Assembly (NCBI RefSeq): GCF_003073045.1
Contig: NC_037593.1
Coordinates: 2,099,525 to 2,163,524 of the forward strand
Length of the DNA: 64,000 nt
Direction of reading: 5' to 3'
DNA from: Pomacea canaliculata
Lineage: Eukaryota > Mollusca > Gastropoda > Architaenioglossa > Ampullariidae
A program made the translations under genes and the position numbers. Each line of letters begins with the position of its first letter. Position 1 is the first letter of the stretch. This document shows, piece by piece, positions 49,617 through 61,904 of the stretch. Under the pieces are notes generated by a model. It saw only the letters and a program-made list of their open reading frames with translations. It was not told the origin of the DNA and searched no databases.

Positions 49617-51689
49617 AACTGATGCTACAGCGACTGTCAGTTGTAACAAAACTGTTGCGCAACAGCAACTTTGTGAACACCAGGGCTCTGTAACAACACC
49701 TTTCTGTCCAGGATTGTATTGCTAGTCATGTCGGCCCCACGTTCGCTGCCTTGTGTGGCGATTGTAACATCTGATGTTCACTGAATACTCTCTCGTCTAC
49801 TGTAGGTTGTTCTCAGTTGCTTTGTTTACATGCAATCGAAGTGTAGGTTATTTTGCTACTACTTTATTTTAAGTAATAAATGTTGTTGAATTTTCTCGTG
49901 GTCAGTGTTGTTCTATGCTGTCGTACCACAAGTACCACTACAGTGGTACCACAACCACTTCTAGTGCCATTGCTATGTACGAATGATTTTTGATGCTTTG
50001 AGCCGCCATCTTAAGCGGAAGTGTTTGTGTACGTGGTGTATGTTTGTATGACTGTATGTCTTCAGTGTGTGTGGGTTGCACGTGTGTGTGTGTGTGTGTG
50101 TTAGCGTGCGTGACGTTAGTGTATTCATGTGTGTTCGTGCCTGTGTGCATGTTCAAGTAGGCAAGTGTTTATGTTTATGTGTTTTTATGTGTTTGCGTGC
50201 GTGAGGTTGAGAGTTTGAATATATGTGTGTGCACCTATATGTCCGCTCTCATGTGTCCCCCCTTCCCATTTGACGAGTGTTTGAACTTTGAACTGAAAGC
50301 TGTGAGCAGCACACGCAGCGTATGGTGAGGCAGTGTATATCTAGTGTATGTCTAGTGTATATCTAGTATATCCGGTGACCATCCTTCTATCACTTGACAA
50401 CGTTCGTGCAAGCAGGACAGACGAGGATGATGCGGAGATGTCAGAGTGAGCATCGCACCAGAGACTCCTTCCTGTCCGTTAACAGGATCTGCTGAGAGAG
50501 AGAAGAGAAGAGGAGAGACTAAACTGAACTGACAAAGGTCACACAGAATGGACGTCCGCAAGTCAGTCCTCAGAAGCCATTATAATCGTCACCTTCATCA
50601 AAGGCTTGTTTGTTGAGGAGAAGAAGAAGTTTGAGCACATATTAGCATCCTCATCATTGCTTCGCACACGAATTCACACCTACACACACACATACACAAC
50701 TACAATAGTGAATAAAGAAACCTAACACTTGTAGACACCCCAGCACTGTCAATCAACCTCTCTCTCCACATATATATATATACAACCTTATATATCTATA
50801 TACAACCTACACAATAGCCCTCGCTGTTACTCGCCGTGATGTAAAATTTTTTAATGTCTGTAAACTTGTGTGAATGTGAACCTCCACAGAGCACACTGAA
50901 GGTGGCAACAGAAATAGAGAAAGGTTCTATGGACACTGAGAGATGTCCGCCTAGCCACACCCTGAAATTCGTAAAATCAAATAGGTGTGAACAAACCACA
51001 ATAGCAAGAATGAGGCTTGATGGGGAATGTCTGACAAGGTACAAGGACCTCCTTCCCTACACCCACACCCCCCCCCCAAAGATCCCCATTCCCCTCTACA
51101 GTGCGAAATAACCGCGAGGTGGAAACACTTCTCCTTAAAATCATCATCAACAACAGCAGCAGCAACAGCAAGAAGAAGCAGAAGATTCGGGTCATATTTT
51201 AAGATAATTGGCCTTATGTGGACGACCTTATCCTTTGCATTGTGGACTGTAAGTGGACCTACTTTGCTCCGTATTCATGACAGGTTGTGACCAAGGGGCA
51301 TAACTCCAACGCAAAGAGAAGGAACAGAGTCGTTGCTGTTGTTATCTATCACTGGAGTCTGACATCTACAGACAGCAAGACATCTTGTCTTTCTGATTTC
51401 CAGATGGCTGCTCGTGCTCCAAAGCAAGTCATCGAAAAAGAAAATTGTGATTGCAGTCTATAGAAACGGAAAAAAAGTTTTATTTTCTCCACACCTTCTT
51501 CCGTCCTCTCTCATTCAACTGTCGGCACACGGCGAGTAAGGAGTGGACGACAGTAGCAGACGACTGATTTCTTTGCAGATGGAAGCAGACGACACCAGAG
51601 ACTCTCAGCCCTGGTTAAGCACCCAACATGTTTTGCTTTTTATTTTGCCATATCTTCTTTTCTTTTATTTTGGTTGTTGTTTACGATAT
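49617..51689. other. Spacer between the GPCR cluster and the peptide-gene cluster
   Basis: No supported gene. GT-rich stretches lie near 50078-50102 and a (TA)n stretch near 50767-50782. Confidence 0.5.
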
Positions 51690-52504
51690 TAAGGGCTACT
51701 AAAAGGCTATAGACGGCACTGTGACAGGCTATATATAGACTACAGCATGGCGGTTGTGATGGTGTGACGTGTGATGTGTGTCCGAGGGGTGGACTCGTCA
51801 CGACAATGACAATGACAATGACGAGGGTTGACAAGCGCTCGTGAATGTAATGTACTGTGTCGTTGTACTCACATTGTATTTCTTTCACATTTGTACACAT
51901 CGCTGTCTTCTGTCCTCATCCTTTTCACCCTCCACTAGTTTCACAATCTTTGTTTAGTTGTAATTTTTATGTAAATGAATAGAGGAATGAAGCGTGACAT
52001 CGTGTTGAGCTGTCACGTGATCATTTAACATCTTGTTGGGCTGTCACGTGATCATTTAACATCTTGTTGAGCTGTCTTGAACACATAGTGTAAACAAATA
52101 ATAACATGGAAGGATATAAATGAACTTCAAGATTGTGATCATGTGATCATTTAACATCGTCAGGCAGCTTGTGTACAAGTGTAGTAGCAGCTCCAGGATC
52201 AGCTCCAAACAGTTTGGTTGCTAGTGGCTAATTCATTCTCATCATAATAACTCATTAACACCGGAATCTGTCCTGAGTGCCAGGAAAGTACAGCAGTGAG
52301 TGAGCCTCAGGCTGAGCTTCTCACTGGAACTTCTCAAAACCTTCCGGTTCATTATGACAGCAGTTTTAAAGCGGTTCCCTTTCTACACTCCCCGTGCACA
52401 CACGTACACACACTCACACGGACACACACAAACAGGTACCTGCACAAAACATTATTCAATGCCAATGTTTTATTTTTGTGAAATCAGCAGACTGCTTAAG
52501 ACAA

Positions 52505-52647
52505 TCACGGCACCTTTAGATCAATTATTTCATCTCTGTCTGGGACGCACATGGGGCCCCCATCCGCCTGTCGTTTCTTCAAAGGATGCAGCAACACTCC
52601 CTCCCCATCAGCATCGATGTCGGCAGCAACAAGTGACTGGCCTGGGT
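52505..52647 (-). CDS. Secreted peptide precursor A, exon 3 (propeptide and mature peptide)
   Basis: On the minus strand the exon follows a GTGGACAG acceptor and joins the signal exon in phase 1 (G + AC = Asp). It encodes PGQSLVAADIDADGEGV, then LLHPLKKR, then QADGGPMCVPDRDEIIDLKV-P and TGA (52505-52507). LKKR is a classic prohormone-convertase site, and the released peptide would start with Gln (able to form pyroglutamate) and holds one Cys. The full precursor is 72 residues. LLHPLKKR aligns with LLHSIKKR in copies B and C, but the sequence after the cleavage site is unrelated. An AATAAA signal lies at 52469-52474 (tttatt on +), 31 bp past the stop. The function is unknown; a neuropeptide or another secreted bioactive peptide is possible. 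Confidence 0.68.
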
Positions 52648-52980
52648 CTGTCCACAGACAGCGATGTGAGAGTTTGATGGAAAAACGATTGTGTGCATAG
52701 TACAACTAAAGATACAACAACAAAACTAATCTTAAAATGTTCATAATTCATAGACTTTGAAACTCTCTCCCTCTCTCACCCTCAGTCTTTCCCTGTTTTA
52801 CCTTTCATCGCCAACTCATTCACACCTTCTGACACACCAGACAATCATCAGCTCCGCTGATACTAACGGTAACTCTGGTGACCAAGGTATATAGCAACAG
52901 CCATTATTGAGATAATAAAATATATCGTAGCTTCACTCAATTTAAAAACGAGAAAAGAGAAGAAGAGGGCAAACACTGAC

Positions 52981-53056
52981 CATCGCGATTCGCTGCAGCA
53001 GCAGTCAGCTGACACAGCACCACCAGCACCGCTACAACCATCAGCACGTGTCGCAT
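52981..53056 (-). CDS. Secreted peptide precursor A, signal-peptide exon
   Basis: ATG at 53054-53056 opens MRHVLMVVAVLVVLCQLTAA followed by AANRD, a textbook signal peptide with a long Val/Leu core and an Ala-rich cleavage zone. The exon ends at GATG/GTCAGT in phase 1. Its acceptor is CTCACCGTCAG, giving an exon of 89 bp (52981-53069) with 13 noncoding bases before the ATG. The same exon occurs at 59646 and 63585 with only one coding difference (Asn against Thr at residue 23). The intron to exon 3 is 333 bp. Confidence 0.75.
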
Positions 53057-53378
53057 GATGACGTGATATCTGACGGTGAGATACGACAGTCAACAGGTGT
53101 AACACCAGGTGTAGGACCTACCTGGTGGCCACAACATCTTTCTTCACTCAACTTACAAACTCACAACCGAGAGACTAAAGGTAGGAACTGAAAACCGTTA
53201 GGCTTGGACTTAAATCATCCTTCTTCTGCTCCTCGCTTACCTCGCCAAGCTTTTAATTTATTCTTTATCAACGACAGATTTGTCTCTCTCTCACACACAG
53301 CTGGACAAGAATACGACAAAACGTATTTTACGACAGTCGACTAAAACAAATCATCAAACATCACAAAAAACAGCTCAC

Positions 53379-53477
53379 CGTTGTCACTCCTGATGTAAAA
53401 TGACTCAGAGTCGAGACTCGTAGTTGAAATCTGCTTCACTGAGACATACCAGTGCACAGAAATTTCTCTCATTTATA
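53379..53477 (-). promoter_or_regulatory. Promoter and 5' UTR exon of peptide gene A
   Basis: TATA box TATAAAT (ATTTATA on +) at 53471-53477. An initiator-like TCAGTG sits about 31-37 bp downstream, with its A at 53440. From there a 62-bp ATG-free exon runs to the donor AACG/GTGAGC at 53379. The same spacing is found in copy B, and the initiator-to-donor distance is also the same in copy C, which makes this a credible transcription start. Confidence 0.7.
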
Positions 53478-53560
53478 TTCTACACGAACGGCGAGGTGGA
53501 CTGAGGTCAAGTGTCGAGAAACTACCTTGTAGCCGCTGATTGGCTGACGAATGATGATCT

Positions 53561-54180
53561 CGGACTTCCTCTTCCTTCTTTACTTCGTGTAGTAGTCTTG
53601 GAGTACAACAGCAGTCTAGTAGTAGTTTAGTAGAGCTCTAGTGGAGGTGTAGTAACAATGCTGTAAGTCTAGTAGCAGTCTAGTAGCATGTAGTCTAGTA
53701 TTAGTCTAGTATTAGTCTAGTAGCAATCTTGTAGCGGTCTAATATTAGTCTACTAGCAATCTGGTAGCAGTCTAATATAAGTTCGACAAGCTGTTTCAGG
53801 CGGCTGCTCGCGGTTTGATTGATGAGGTCGAGTGTGTATAATGCATATTTTGGGAATAATCGGTCTATTCGTGGAAATAGATTCAGAATATATATCTAAT
53901 AATTATTTATTTCAAGGATGACAGTAGGTAAACTGTGTTCACATAAACAAAACAGCTATGAACACCTTCATTTCTTGTTTCCTCGTCTCAACCTTCAATA
54001 GTTCACCTAAACTATTTTGTCCTCTGACCTCAGAGGATGTTGAGTGTGGGATGTGGATGTTGGGTACAGGGAGGTGGGCTGCCTGCATTCTTCCAGTTTA
54101 TCCCTCGTCTGACGTCGACGACTTGTTTGTGCGGGAGGTGGGTGGCCTGGTTGGTGTGGGTGTTAGTGTGGGCTGTATAG
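53561..54180. other. Spacer left of the LTR fossil
   Basis: A loose short repeat of GTCTAGTAGCA/GTCTAGTATTA type lies at about 53605-53775. No gene was recognised. Confidence 0.6.
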
Positions 54181-56920
54181 GTCCATTGAAGTGTCCAGGC
54201 TCTAAGGTCAACGTCTCCTGGTACTGTCCCAGTACTTGTTGAGCTTGGTCTCTTTGTGAGGTGAGAGCTGACGATCTGTTTTGACATCTTGGATGTTCTC
54301 GTGAGCCGGCCTCGTAGGTAGTGATATCGAATCAGGTTCTGAAGGCAATTCCAACACGGCGAGATTACTTGCCGGTATGGTAGGTGTTGTGAATAGGGGT
54401 TCCACGGTGATGGTCCTTTTCTCTAGTGGTGGAATAAACTCTGGAGATAAGATTTGAAAAAGAAAGATAGATAAGAAAGGAGTTAGTCTGAAGCAGTCTC
54501 AGAAGCGAGTGGTGGGTTTGATGGAAGGAAATCCGCCAACATGGCGGTTTGTGTTGGTGTTCTCTTGTGATACATTTTGATCATGTTGATGTGGAACAGT
54601 TTGTCCTTTCCACGGATGTTTATGGTGTAGTCAGGATGCCTCTTCCGGGTAACCACGTACGGTACCTGCCACTGAGCGAGTAGCTTGTTCAGTTTCTTAG
54701 GTCGCAATAATAGTACCTCGTCTCCTTCCTGTAGTTCTCTAGCCCTCGCTCTTTTGTCGTAGTAATGCTTTCTGTTTTCCTCCTGCTTTATCTTGATTGA
54801 TGGTAGCCATAGTTGTAGATTCCTACAGTATGTTTTTCAGATATAATACATACTGGAAGATTGACTTTCCTTCCTCTTCCTCTGAAGATTTTGTCTATGG
54901 TGTTGCCAACAGGCTAAAGGGTCCCCTAGGTTGTCTCCCATATAGTCCTGTACTCCCGGGGCATTTTCTATGATCAAATCAGTCACAGGGTGTTTGATCA
55001 CACATTTCAAGACGCCTTTATAAAACGTTGTGCCCACTAACACACGAGCTACGGGGAAAGTTTCAATATTTTCCCTAAATGTTATGCATGCCTGGCTGTG
55101 ACCGATATAATTCATTGTCCTGAACCAGGCCAGCACGAATTCCCGCTATCGTTGCTCCCGTGTCTCGCAACACCTGCACGGTTCTCCTCGAACTGTCCCT
55201 GGGTAAAGTTCTAGTCGTCCGAATTCTCCCTGCGTTGTAGATGAGCATAGAATGCCAATATTTGCTGGTTTCGGAGGTTCTCGATTGTCGGAGTTAGAGG
55301 TATTAGTCCCTAGCGTGTTTGCACACACTCGGGAAATGTGTCCGAATCCCCGGCATGCGTAGCACTGGATCTTCCTAATTAAAGTCGGAGACCTCTTGTC
55401 TGGTGATCGTGGAGTGGTAGACTCATCCGTCGTGGGGCGTGACCGCCCGGTCGGTCGTACCTCACTGGATCCTCTTCCTGGTATATAGCGAGTCCTTGAA
55501 GAACAGTCGTGACCCTGCATGCGGTTGTCACGCGGCCTACCCTAGCGAGGTGAACACGTGTTTCCACCGGTAGTTTGGCTCACACTGGTGAACGCTGGAT
55601 TGTCACTCCGTCGTGTGCACTGAAACTTGATTAACATTTCTCGTTTTAGTTCGTCGTAATCTACGGGACCCTGTACACATCATCATACAACAGAAGGTCT
55701 TCTCCATGAAAAGCCGTGGACATTTGTAAGGGCCAAATATCCTTGGGCCATTTAAGAGTCTGTGCCTGAGCTTCAAATCGTCTCACAAAGGCGTTGATAT
55801 CATCAGAGTCCTCTTTGAATACTTGGATCTTATGGATGAGTCCTCTTGGGGCTTGGTTCCCATTACTACTTGACGCACTCGAATCGGTTCCTCGCTTAAG
55901 ATGTAGTCTCTCTAATTGGAAATGACACTCGGCTTCTCTTTCTCTTGCTGCCCATTCAGCCTCAGCTTCTTCCTTCTTAGCTATCCTATCAGCCTCTTCT
56001 TTCTTAGCTATCCTATCTTCATATCTTTCCTGTCTCTCTATACACTGTAGGACATAATTATTTAGTAAGGGCTTCGTCTCTAAGACCAATCAGTTCACCT
56101 TCCCTTACGTAAGCAGCTACATCCCTAGTCGGTTCTGCCATGTTTACAACAATTCACTACTCACAGGTTGATGCTATCAAGCTGAATGACTAAGCAACCA
56201 CTCAAAGTTTTCAAACTTATACACAGTAAAGCTGTAAACCTGCACCAGGTTCATCAGAATTTCACAGAAGTTAACAAAATCAGTTCTCAAACATCAACAT
56301 GAAAACATCCAATAACCTCACCAGAGGTATGTCAACAACTACAAAATTAACTTGCCTCAAAAGGTCATAACCAGCAACCAAAGTGTCAAGCGTGTTAATC
56401 AAAGGGAAACATTCATGGTTCCGAGAATCCCAAAAATGCACGGTATTCTCCTCAGTGCCACAATGAAGCATATCAACACAAATCAAATTGAGAAAACTGG
56501 TTGTCATACATAAATAGGGTCAAACAATACCATATGCACAATACATATAACGATCAGTCCAACATTTTCTTAAAATATTAAGGGAGCAAAATTGACCCTG
56601 AAAAGAAGAAGCTATTCATACTCCTAATCACTCACACGACCAATCAAGAACAGAAAGCTTAGAGACAGACGAGAGACAGGAAGGCACAGGAACTAGTCCC
56701 TTACTACGGGTAGAACTATACAAACCTAACCCGTAGAACTGGAGACGGGATCTACTGCACAGCCCCACACATTTTTAAACTCAACTTACTACACAACAGA
56801 TGAACCCCTATCCTACACGCCCAATGGAAGATCACAAACACGAGATCAAAGACAAGCTCTCCTCCGACTCAGCACAGAACGAGACAAACCCTCGACAGAT
56901 CACGTCGGGGTCACCAACGG
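54180..56920 (-). mobile_element. Gypsy-type LTR retrotransposon fossil
   Basis: Parts recognisable on the minus strand, in order: a primer-binding-site-like motif near 56895-56915; a gag-like region at about 56140-55660 (MAEPTRDVAAYVREGE start, later a Glu/Arg-rich coiled stretch); a CCHC zinc-knuckle-like motif (CYACRGFGHISRVC) near 55350; a protease-like stretch (VIKHPVTDLIIENAPGVQDY) near 54950; and an integrase C-terminal-like stretch (LLAQWQVPYVVTRKRHPDYT) near 54650. The element is broken in several places and not functional as it stands. No convincing pair of terminal repeats was found, so the outer limits are approximate. It sits between peptide-gene copies A and B. Age is uncertain, but the pieces are still easy to recognise. 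Confidence 0.75.
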
Positions 56921-57379
56921 ACGTCACAAGGTTACTGAGTGCACTGTCAACACACTCCGTCCCACACCTGTCCTTTGCAACAACACACCACAAAGATTCT
57001 AAGTCGCCTTACTCCTGTAACAGGAGGGAGCTTGTATTTGTTGTAGAGGGGACAGGTAACTTAATTTACACACCTGAACATCTATACATAAACGAGATTA
57101 TGAACCATAAATATATCATTAATGTCATGAATGATAGTTTCTAAAGCCTTCTTCTCCGAGGGGATTCCTCTCTGGGTAATTCCTCTTCTAGTTACTTCCT
57201 CTCCTGGGTAATTCCTGCAATGCTTATTCATATTGAACTTAATTACTATCACAACAACAACAACCACAAAATAAACTCTTTCCATTCTCTTTCAACCAAA
57301 TATTACATCATTTCACCATTCTTTCGCCGATAGGGAGAGAGCCAAAGCAATAAAAACAACTTATCCCATACCTTGAATA
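56921..57379. other. Right flank of the LTR fossil
   Basis: This may include the remains of the element's terminal repeat next to the primer-binding-site-like motif. Near 57155-57210 a GGGTAATTCCTCTTC-type sequence repeats two to three times. No gene was recognised. Confidence 0.45.
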
Positions 57380-57744
57380 GGCAAGGAATCAAACCGATTC
57401 CCCAATCTCTTCTACTCAAAATTCTCTTGTCTCTCTCACTCGAAGACTGGCGTGGGAATGATCAAACTCAGTATTTCTCATACACCACAGATTCGGTGAA
57501 CCTTTCTCTCACTCAAGCCCGCTTTTTTTCTTGAAATCTTCACTTCCACCCATTCTCTCTAATGCACGTGTAAGGGCGATAATCCCTGTCTACCAACAGA
57601 CAGAGGCAACAACCCCCCACTTCCTACCAAATGAAATTGTTTATATTTTGGGAAAAAAGTCATTGAAAGCGACTTTTACCAAAGTCAACGTGTCTGTGAC
57701 TATCTCTTATATTTCTAGCTCTCTGATATTATGTCCCTTAATAA

Positions 57745-57745
57745 G

Positions 57746-57822
<77 letters not shown>
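57745..57822. repeat. (CAA)n microsatellite, unit B
   Basis: About 25 uninterrupted CAA triplets. The orthologous position in unit C (61527-61585) is shorter and interrupted. Confidence 0.97.
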
Positions 57823-59273
57823 AGAAAGGGTGTTTATCAAAACTTATATATTTTTTCCCTGCTCCCCACAATGGATGGCAAAATGCGGCGAACCCTGAGT
57901 GAACATTGCCACAGGATACAACTCACAACTAAGTAGGGCATGAACTTCCGGAGTGCTAGTCGCTAATAGTAATCACTTGACCTTTGCTTCATTGTCAGTT
58001 CTTGACCTTTAGTCATCTGTAGCATTTGACCTCATCACTTGTACCACATACTCACACGAGGAGAAATCATCGAGCTTCGTCATCAGGGCCTGTAGAGAGA
58101 GAGAGGAACTCCACTCCAAATAAGAAAAATTAGAAACCCAAGGAAAAACTGCTGTAGACTACAATGTGACAGACTATAGACTACAGTGTGACAGGCTATA
58201 TATAGACTACAGTGTGACAGACTATAGACTACAGTGTGACAGGCTATATATAGACGGCACTGTGACAGGCTGTATACATGTCACACCTATGACATCGCTC
58301 TGGTCAACGGGGTGTGGCCTGGAAGATGCGGTTGTGATGGTGTGACGTGTGATGTGTGTCCGAGGGGTGGACCCGTCACGACAATGACAATGACAATGAC
58401 AATGACGAGAGTTGACAAGCGCTTGTCAAAGTAATGTACTGTGTCGTTGTACTCACATTGTATTTCTTTTACATTTGTACACATCGCTGTTCTCATCCCT
58501 TTCACCGTCCACCAATTTCATAATCTTTATTTATTTTATTTTTTTATTTAAATGAATAGAGGAATGAAGAGTGACATCGTGATGAGCTGTCACGTGATCA
58601 TTTAACATCGTGTTGAGCTGTCACGTGATCATTTAACATGGTGTTGAGCTGTCTTGAAGACATGGTGTAAACATATCATAACAGGGAAGGATATAAATGA
58701 ACGTCAAGACTGCGGTCACGTGATCATTCAACATCTTCAGTCGATCGTTCACTAGCGAAATTAACTCTCCGTAGGACCAGCCACCGAGTGTTTGGTTGCT
58801 AGTTGACTAATTCACTGTCATCGTAATATAGTCATTAACACCGGAACTTGTGTCCTGAGTGCCAGGGACGTACAGTAGCGAGTGACCCTCGGGGTGAGCA
58901 TCCTATTGTAACTTGTCTAAACTTGTTAGTTCATGATGACCGCAGTTAAAGTGGCTTCCCTCCTTCTCTTTCTCTCTCAACACACACATGTATACACATA
59001 GACAAGTTGTTCATTGTGGTTGTTTATTTGTCACAGCAGCATGCCTGTAAACAAACATCACGTTGAGTACAAACGACATATTGTTTGCTCGTCCATGTTA
59101 TCTCTGGTACTGTGAGAAGCTGACGACAGCAAACGGTTTACACCGCTGTCACATCAACTGTACAACAACACAACAACATAACATCAGCAGCTACAAAGCC
59201 TGCGACTGTCGATGACTAGAGACAAATGTCTTGGGACTAAGAACCTTTCTGCAGGATCAGTGCCTGTCGTCGG

Positions 59274-59398
59274 TCACATCACCAGCTGACCTTGCGGTCG
59301 TCGTCGGGGCGGTAGTCGATTTCGAGCTCTGGTGTCTACCCAACTCGCCCGCTTCTTTATGGAATGTAGCAAGTCTTGTGACAGGGGCTTACCCTGGT
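59274..59398 (-). CDS. Secreted peptide precursor B, exon 3 (propeptide and mature peptide)
   Basis: After the acceptor TGTCGGCAG the exon completes an Asp codon and encodes QGKPLSQDLLHSIKKR, then ASWVDTRARNRLPPRRRPQG and QLVM, ending at TGA (59274-59276). Cleavage at IKKR would release a basic, proline-rich peptide; further processing at Arg clusters could free ASWVDT-type peptides. The precursor is 66 residues. Copy C has two further basic residues (PSKR) in place of ARNR. The poly(A) signal AATAAA is at 59023-59028 (tttatt on +). The WVDT-R after the dibasic site distantly recalls molluscan PKYMDT-type neuropeptides; this is only a suggestion from memory. Confidence 0.68.
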
Positions 59399-59645
59399 CT
59401 GCCGACATAACATGGGGATATCGTACACACATTTATCAACTGTCTCCTTCTCTCACCTTAATTCTTTCTCTCTTCCTCGCGCACACATTCACACCTGACA
59501 CACCAGACAATCATCAGCTCCACTGATACTAACGGTAACTCCGCTCGCCTGTGTATCTAGCAACAACCATTGTTGAGACAATAAATATATCGCATCTTAC
59601 TCAACGTAAAAACGAGAAAAGAGCAGAAGAGAATCAAACACCAAC

Positions 59646-59721
59646 CATCGCGAGTCGCTGCAGCAGCAGTCAGCTGACACAGCACCACCAGCACCGCTAC
59701 AACCATCAGCACGTGTCGCAT
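59646..59721 (-). CDS. Secreted peptide precursor B, signal-peptide exon
   Basis: ATG at 59719-59721 encodes MRHVLMVVAVLVVLCQLTAA followed by AATRD. The donor is GATG/GTTGGT, slightly weaker than the GTCAGT of copies A and C. The whole exon is 59646-59734 (89 bp), and a 247-bp intron separates it from exon 3. Confidence 0.75.
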
Positions 59722-59968
59722 GATGACGTGATATCTGACGGTGAGAGAAGACAGTCAACAGGTGTAACAGCAGGTGGAGGACCTACCTGGTGGCCACAAC
59801 ATCTTTCTTCACTCAACTTACAAACTCACAAAACTTATCAACGACAGATTTGTCTCTCTCTCACACACACAGCTAGACAAGAATACCACAAGCCACACGC
59901 CATCTCTAGCAAAACGTATTTTACGACAGTCGACTAAAACAAATCATCAAATGTTACAAACAGCTCAC

Positions 59969-60067
59969 CGTTGTCCCTCCTGATGTAAAATAACTCAGAG
60001 TCGAGACTGGTAGTTGAAATCTGCTTCACTGAGACACACCAGTACTTACAAATTTCTCCCATTTATA
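59969..60067 (-). promoter_or_regulatory. Promoter and 5' UTR exon of peptide gene B
   Basis: TATAAAT at 60061-60067 (ATTTATA on +), initiator TCAGTG with its A at 60030, and a 62-bp noncoding exon ending at the donor AACG/GTGAGC (59969). Spacing is identical to copy A. Confidence 0.7.
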
Positions 60068-60167
60068 TTCTACACGAACGGCGAGGTGCACAGAGGTCAA
60101 GTGTCGATCAAACAACCTCGTAGCCACCGATTGGCTGACGTACGATGACCTTTGACTTTATTTTCCT

Positions 60168-60626
60168 TCCGTTCTGTGGCAGTATGGGATGGCAGGCGAC
60201 TGCAAAGAAAGAAGACTTTGTTCTCAGCATCAACAACTTATCGGTCTTTACTGGGCTGCCATGATTGTGACTGTTGGAGGGACACATCCTGGTTCTCTCT
60301 GGAGTTTTGACAGCCTCAGTCAGTTTTAGTCTACACCGGAAGTTGAAAGCCCAGTAGTTGAAACAGCGGCGTTCGAACCCCAGGTGTGCACTAGGCGGAT
60401 CGGTACCCATGAACAACAGCGCAGTTCTTGTAGCACTCACTCACTCACTCACTCGCTGAACCGAGACGCACACGTCCCAGAACCGGTGACGTCATCGACA
60501 ACGAGGCTGCTGTTAACGAAGATGACTAGTGCACGACGGACCACAAAGACCCTGCTACTGTCCCCCTAGGTACCTCCAACTGCCAGGAACACACACGTCA
60601 TACTCAATGGAGTGAACAAGATCGGA
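60168..60626. other. Upstream flank of peptide gene B
   Basis: No gene was recognised. A CACT/ACTC-rich short tract lies near 60436-60455. Confidence 0.5.
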
Positions 60627-60634
60627 GTGACAGA

Positions 60635-60932
60635 CAGGGCCGCCGAGAGCCAGCCCGGGCCCCGGGACAGACCTCTCCGGGCCCCTTGTACTTGTAATCG
60701 TAAATTATTTTCCCAGTATATAATGTATGTTTACAATTCGAATCTCAATATCTACACTCAAACTCAACTTCTGCATGTGTAATGCTTGGGTGTTCTGTCC
60801 TTAGACCTTTCTTTAAAAGAAAAAGAAAAGGAGAGAGAAGAAAAAAAAATCCACTGACCAAGGCCGGGCCCCCTTGACAGCCGCGGGCCCGGGTACACCA
60901 GACCCCCCTGTCCCCCCCTCTCGTCAGGCCTG
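60635..60932. mobile_element. hAT-type MITE, long form (298 bp), inverted relative to the 47.8-kb copy
   Basis: It starts CAGGGCCGCCGAGAG and ends CTCTCGTCAGGCCTG, with the same terminal inverted repeats as the 216-bp copy. Flanking perfect 8-bp direct repeats GTGACAGA lie at 60627-60634 and 60933-60940. It holds about 80 bp of internal sequence missing from the shorter copy. No coding capacity. Confidence 0.9.
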
Positions 60933-61524
60933 GTGACAGACGGCACCAACCTACCCGATCCTCTCCCCTCCAGACATCATTGTACGCGTGGTCAGAGTTG
61001 TCTGCCCAGTCAATGGAGGACATCGAAAACGGACAACAGTACCTACAAAGAACACCAACAAGAAATAAGTGACAAGATGGCCCGGCCCTCCACAGTTCAT
61101 GACAATTGCTATCCCATAATGTCGGGGACTTTGTGTGGACGGCAAGACACAAGCAAGACAAGGGAGAGAATCAAAGCGATTCCACAATCTCTTCTACTCA
61201 AAATTCTCTTGTCTCTCTCACTCGAAGACTGGCGTGGGAATGATCAAACTCAGTATTTCTCATACACCACAGATTCGGTGAACCTTTCTCTCACTCAAGC
61301 CCGCTTTTTTCTTGAAATCTTCACTTCCACCCATTCTCTCTAATGCACGTGTAAGGGCGATAATCCCTGTCTACCAACAGACAGAGGCAACAACCCCCCA
61401 CTTCCTACCAAATGAATTGTTTATATTTTGGGAAAAAAGTCATGAAAGCGACTTTTACCAAAGTCAACGTGTCTGTGACTATCTCTTATATTTCTAGCTC
61501 TCTGATATTATGTCCCTTAATAAG

Positions 61525-61564
<40 letters not shown>

Positions 61565-61904
61565 GCACAACAACAAACAACAACAAAGAAAGGGTGTTTA
61601 TCAAAACTTATATATTTTTTCCCTGCTCCCACAATGGATGGCAAAATGCGGCGAACCCTGAGTGAACATTGCCACAGGATACAACTCACAACTAAGTAGG
61701 GCATGAACTTCCTGGAGTGCTAGTCGCTAATAGTAATCACTTGACCTTTGCTTCATTGTCAGTTCTTGACCTTTCGTCATCTCTAGTATTTGACCTCAAC
61801 ACTTGTACCACACTTCACACGAGGAGAAATCATCAGGACCTGTAGTTAGAGAGAGAGGAACTCCAAATAAGAAAAATTAGAAACCCAAGGAAAAACTGCT
61901 GTAG

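Larger units (their letters stand above)
51690..53560. repeat. Segmental copy A of the secreted-peptide gene region
   Basis: Homologous to 58130-60165 (copy B) and 61860-64000 (copy C). Shared landmarks are the GACAATGACAATGACAATGAC tract, the GAGCTGTCACGTGATCATTT repeats and the whole peptide gene. It is clearly more diverged from B and C than they are from each other and contains some unique sequence. Confidence 0.85.
57380..61164. repeat. Tandem duplication unit B (~3.8 kb)
   Basis: The left part is near-identical to 61165-64000 (unit C), starting at the shared TCTCTTCTACTCAAAATTCT and running through the CAA microsatellite, the TGACAGGCTATATATAGACT repeats and the peptide gene. Unit B is followed directly by unit C, giving a period of about 3.8 kb. 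The counterpart of 60168-61164 in C would lie beyond the window. Confidence 0.9.

Noticed and set aside
53958-54290. Possible host gene left of the LTR fossil
   Set aside because: The composition is low-complexity and the frame abuts the fossil; no conserved motif was recognised.
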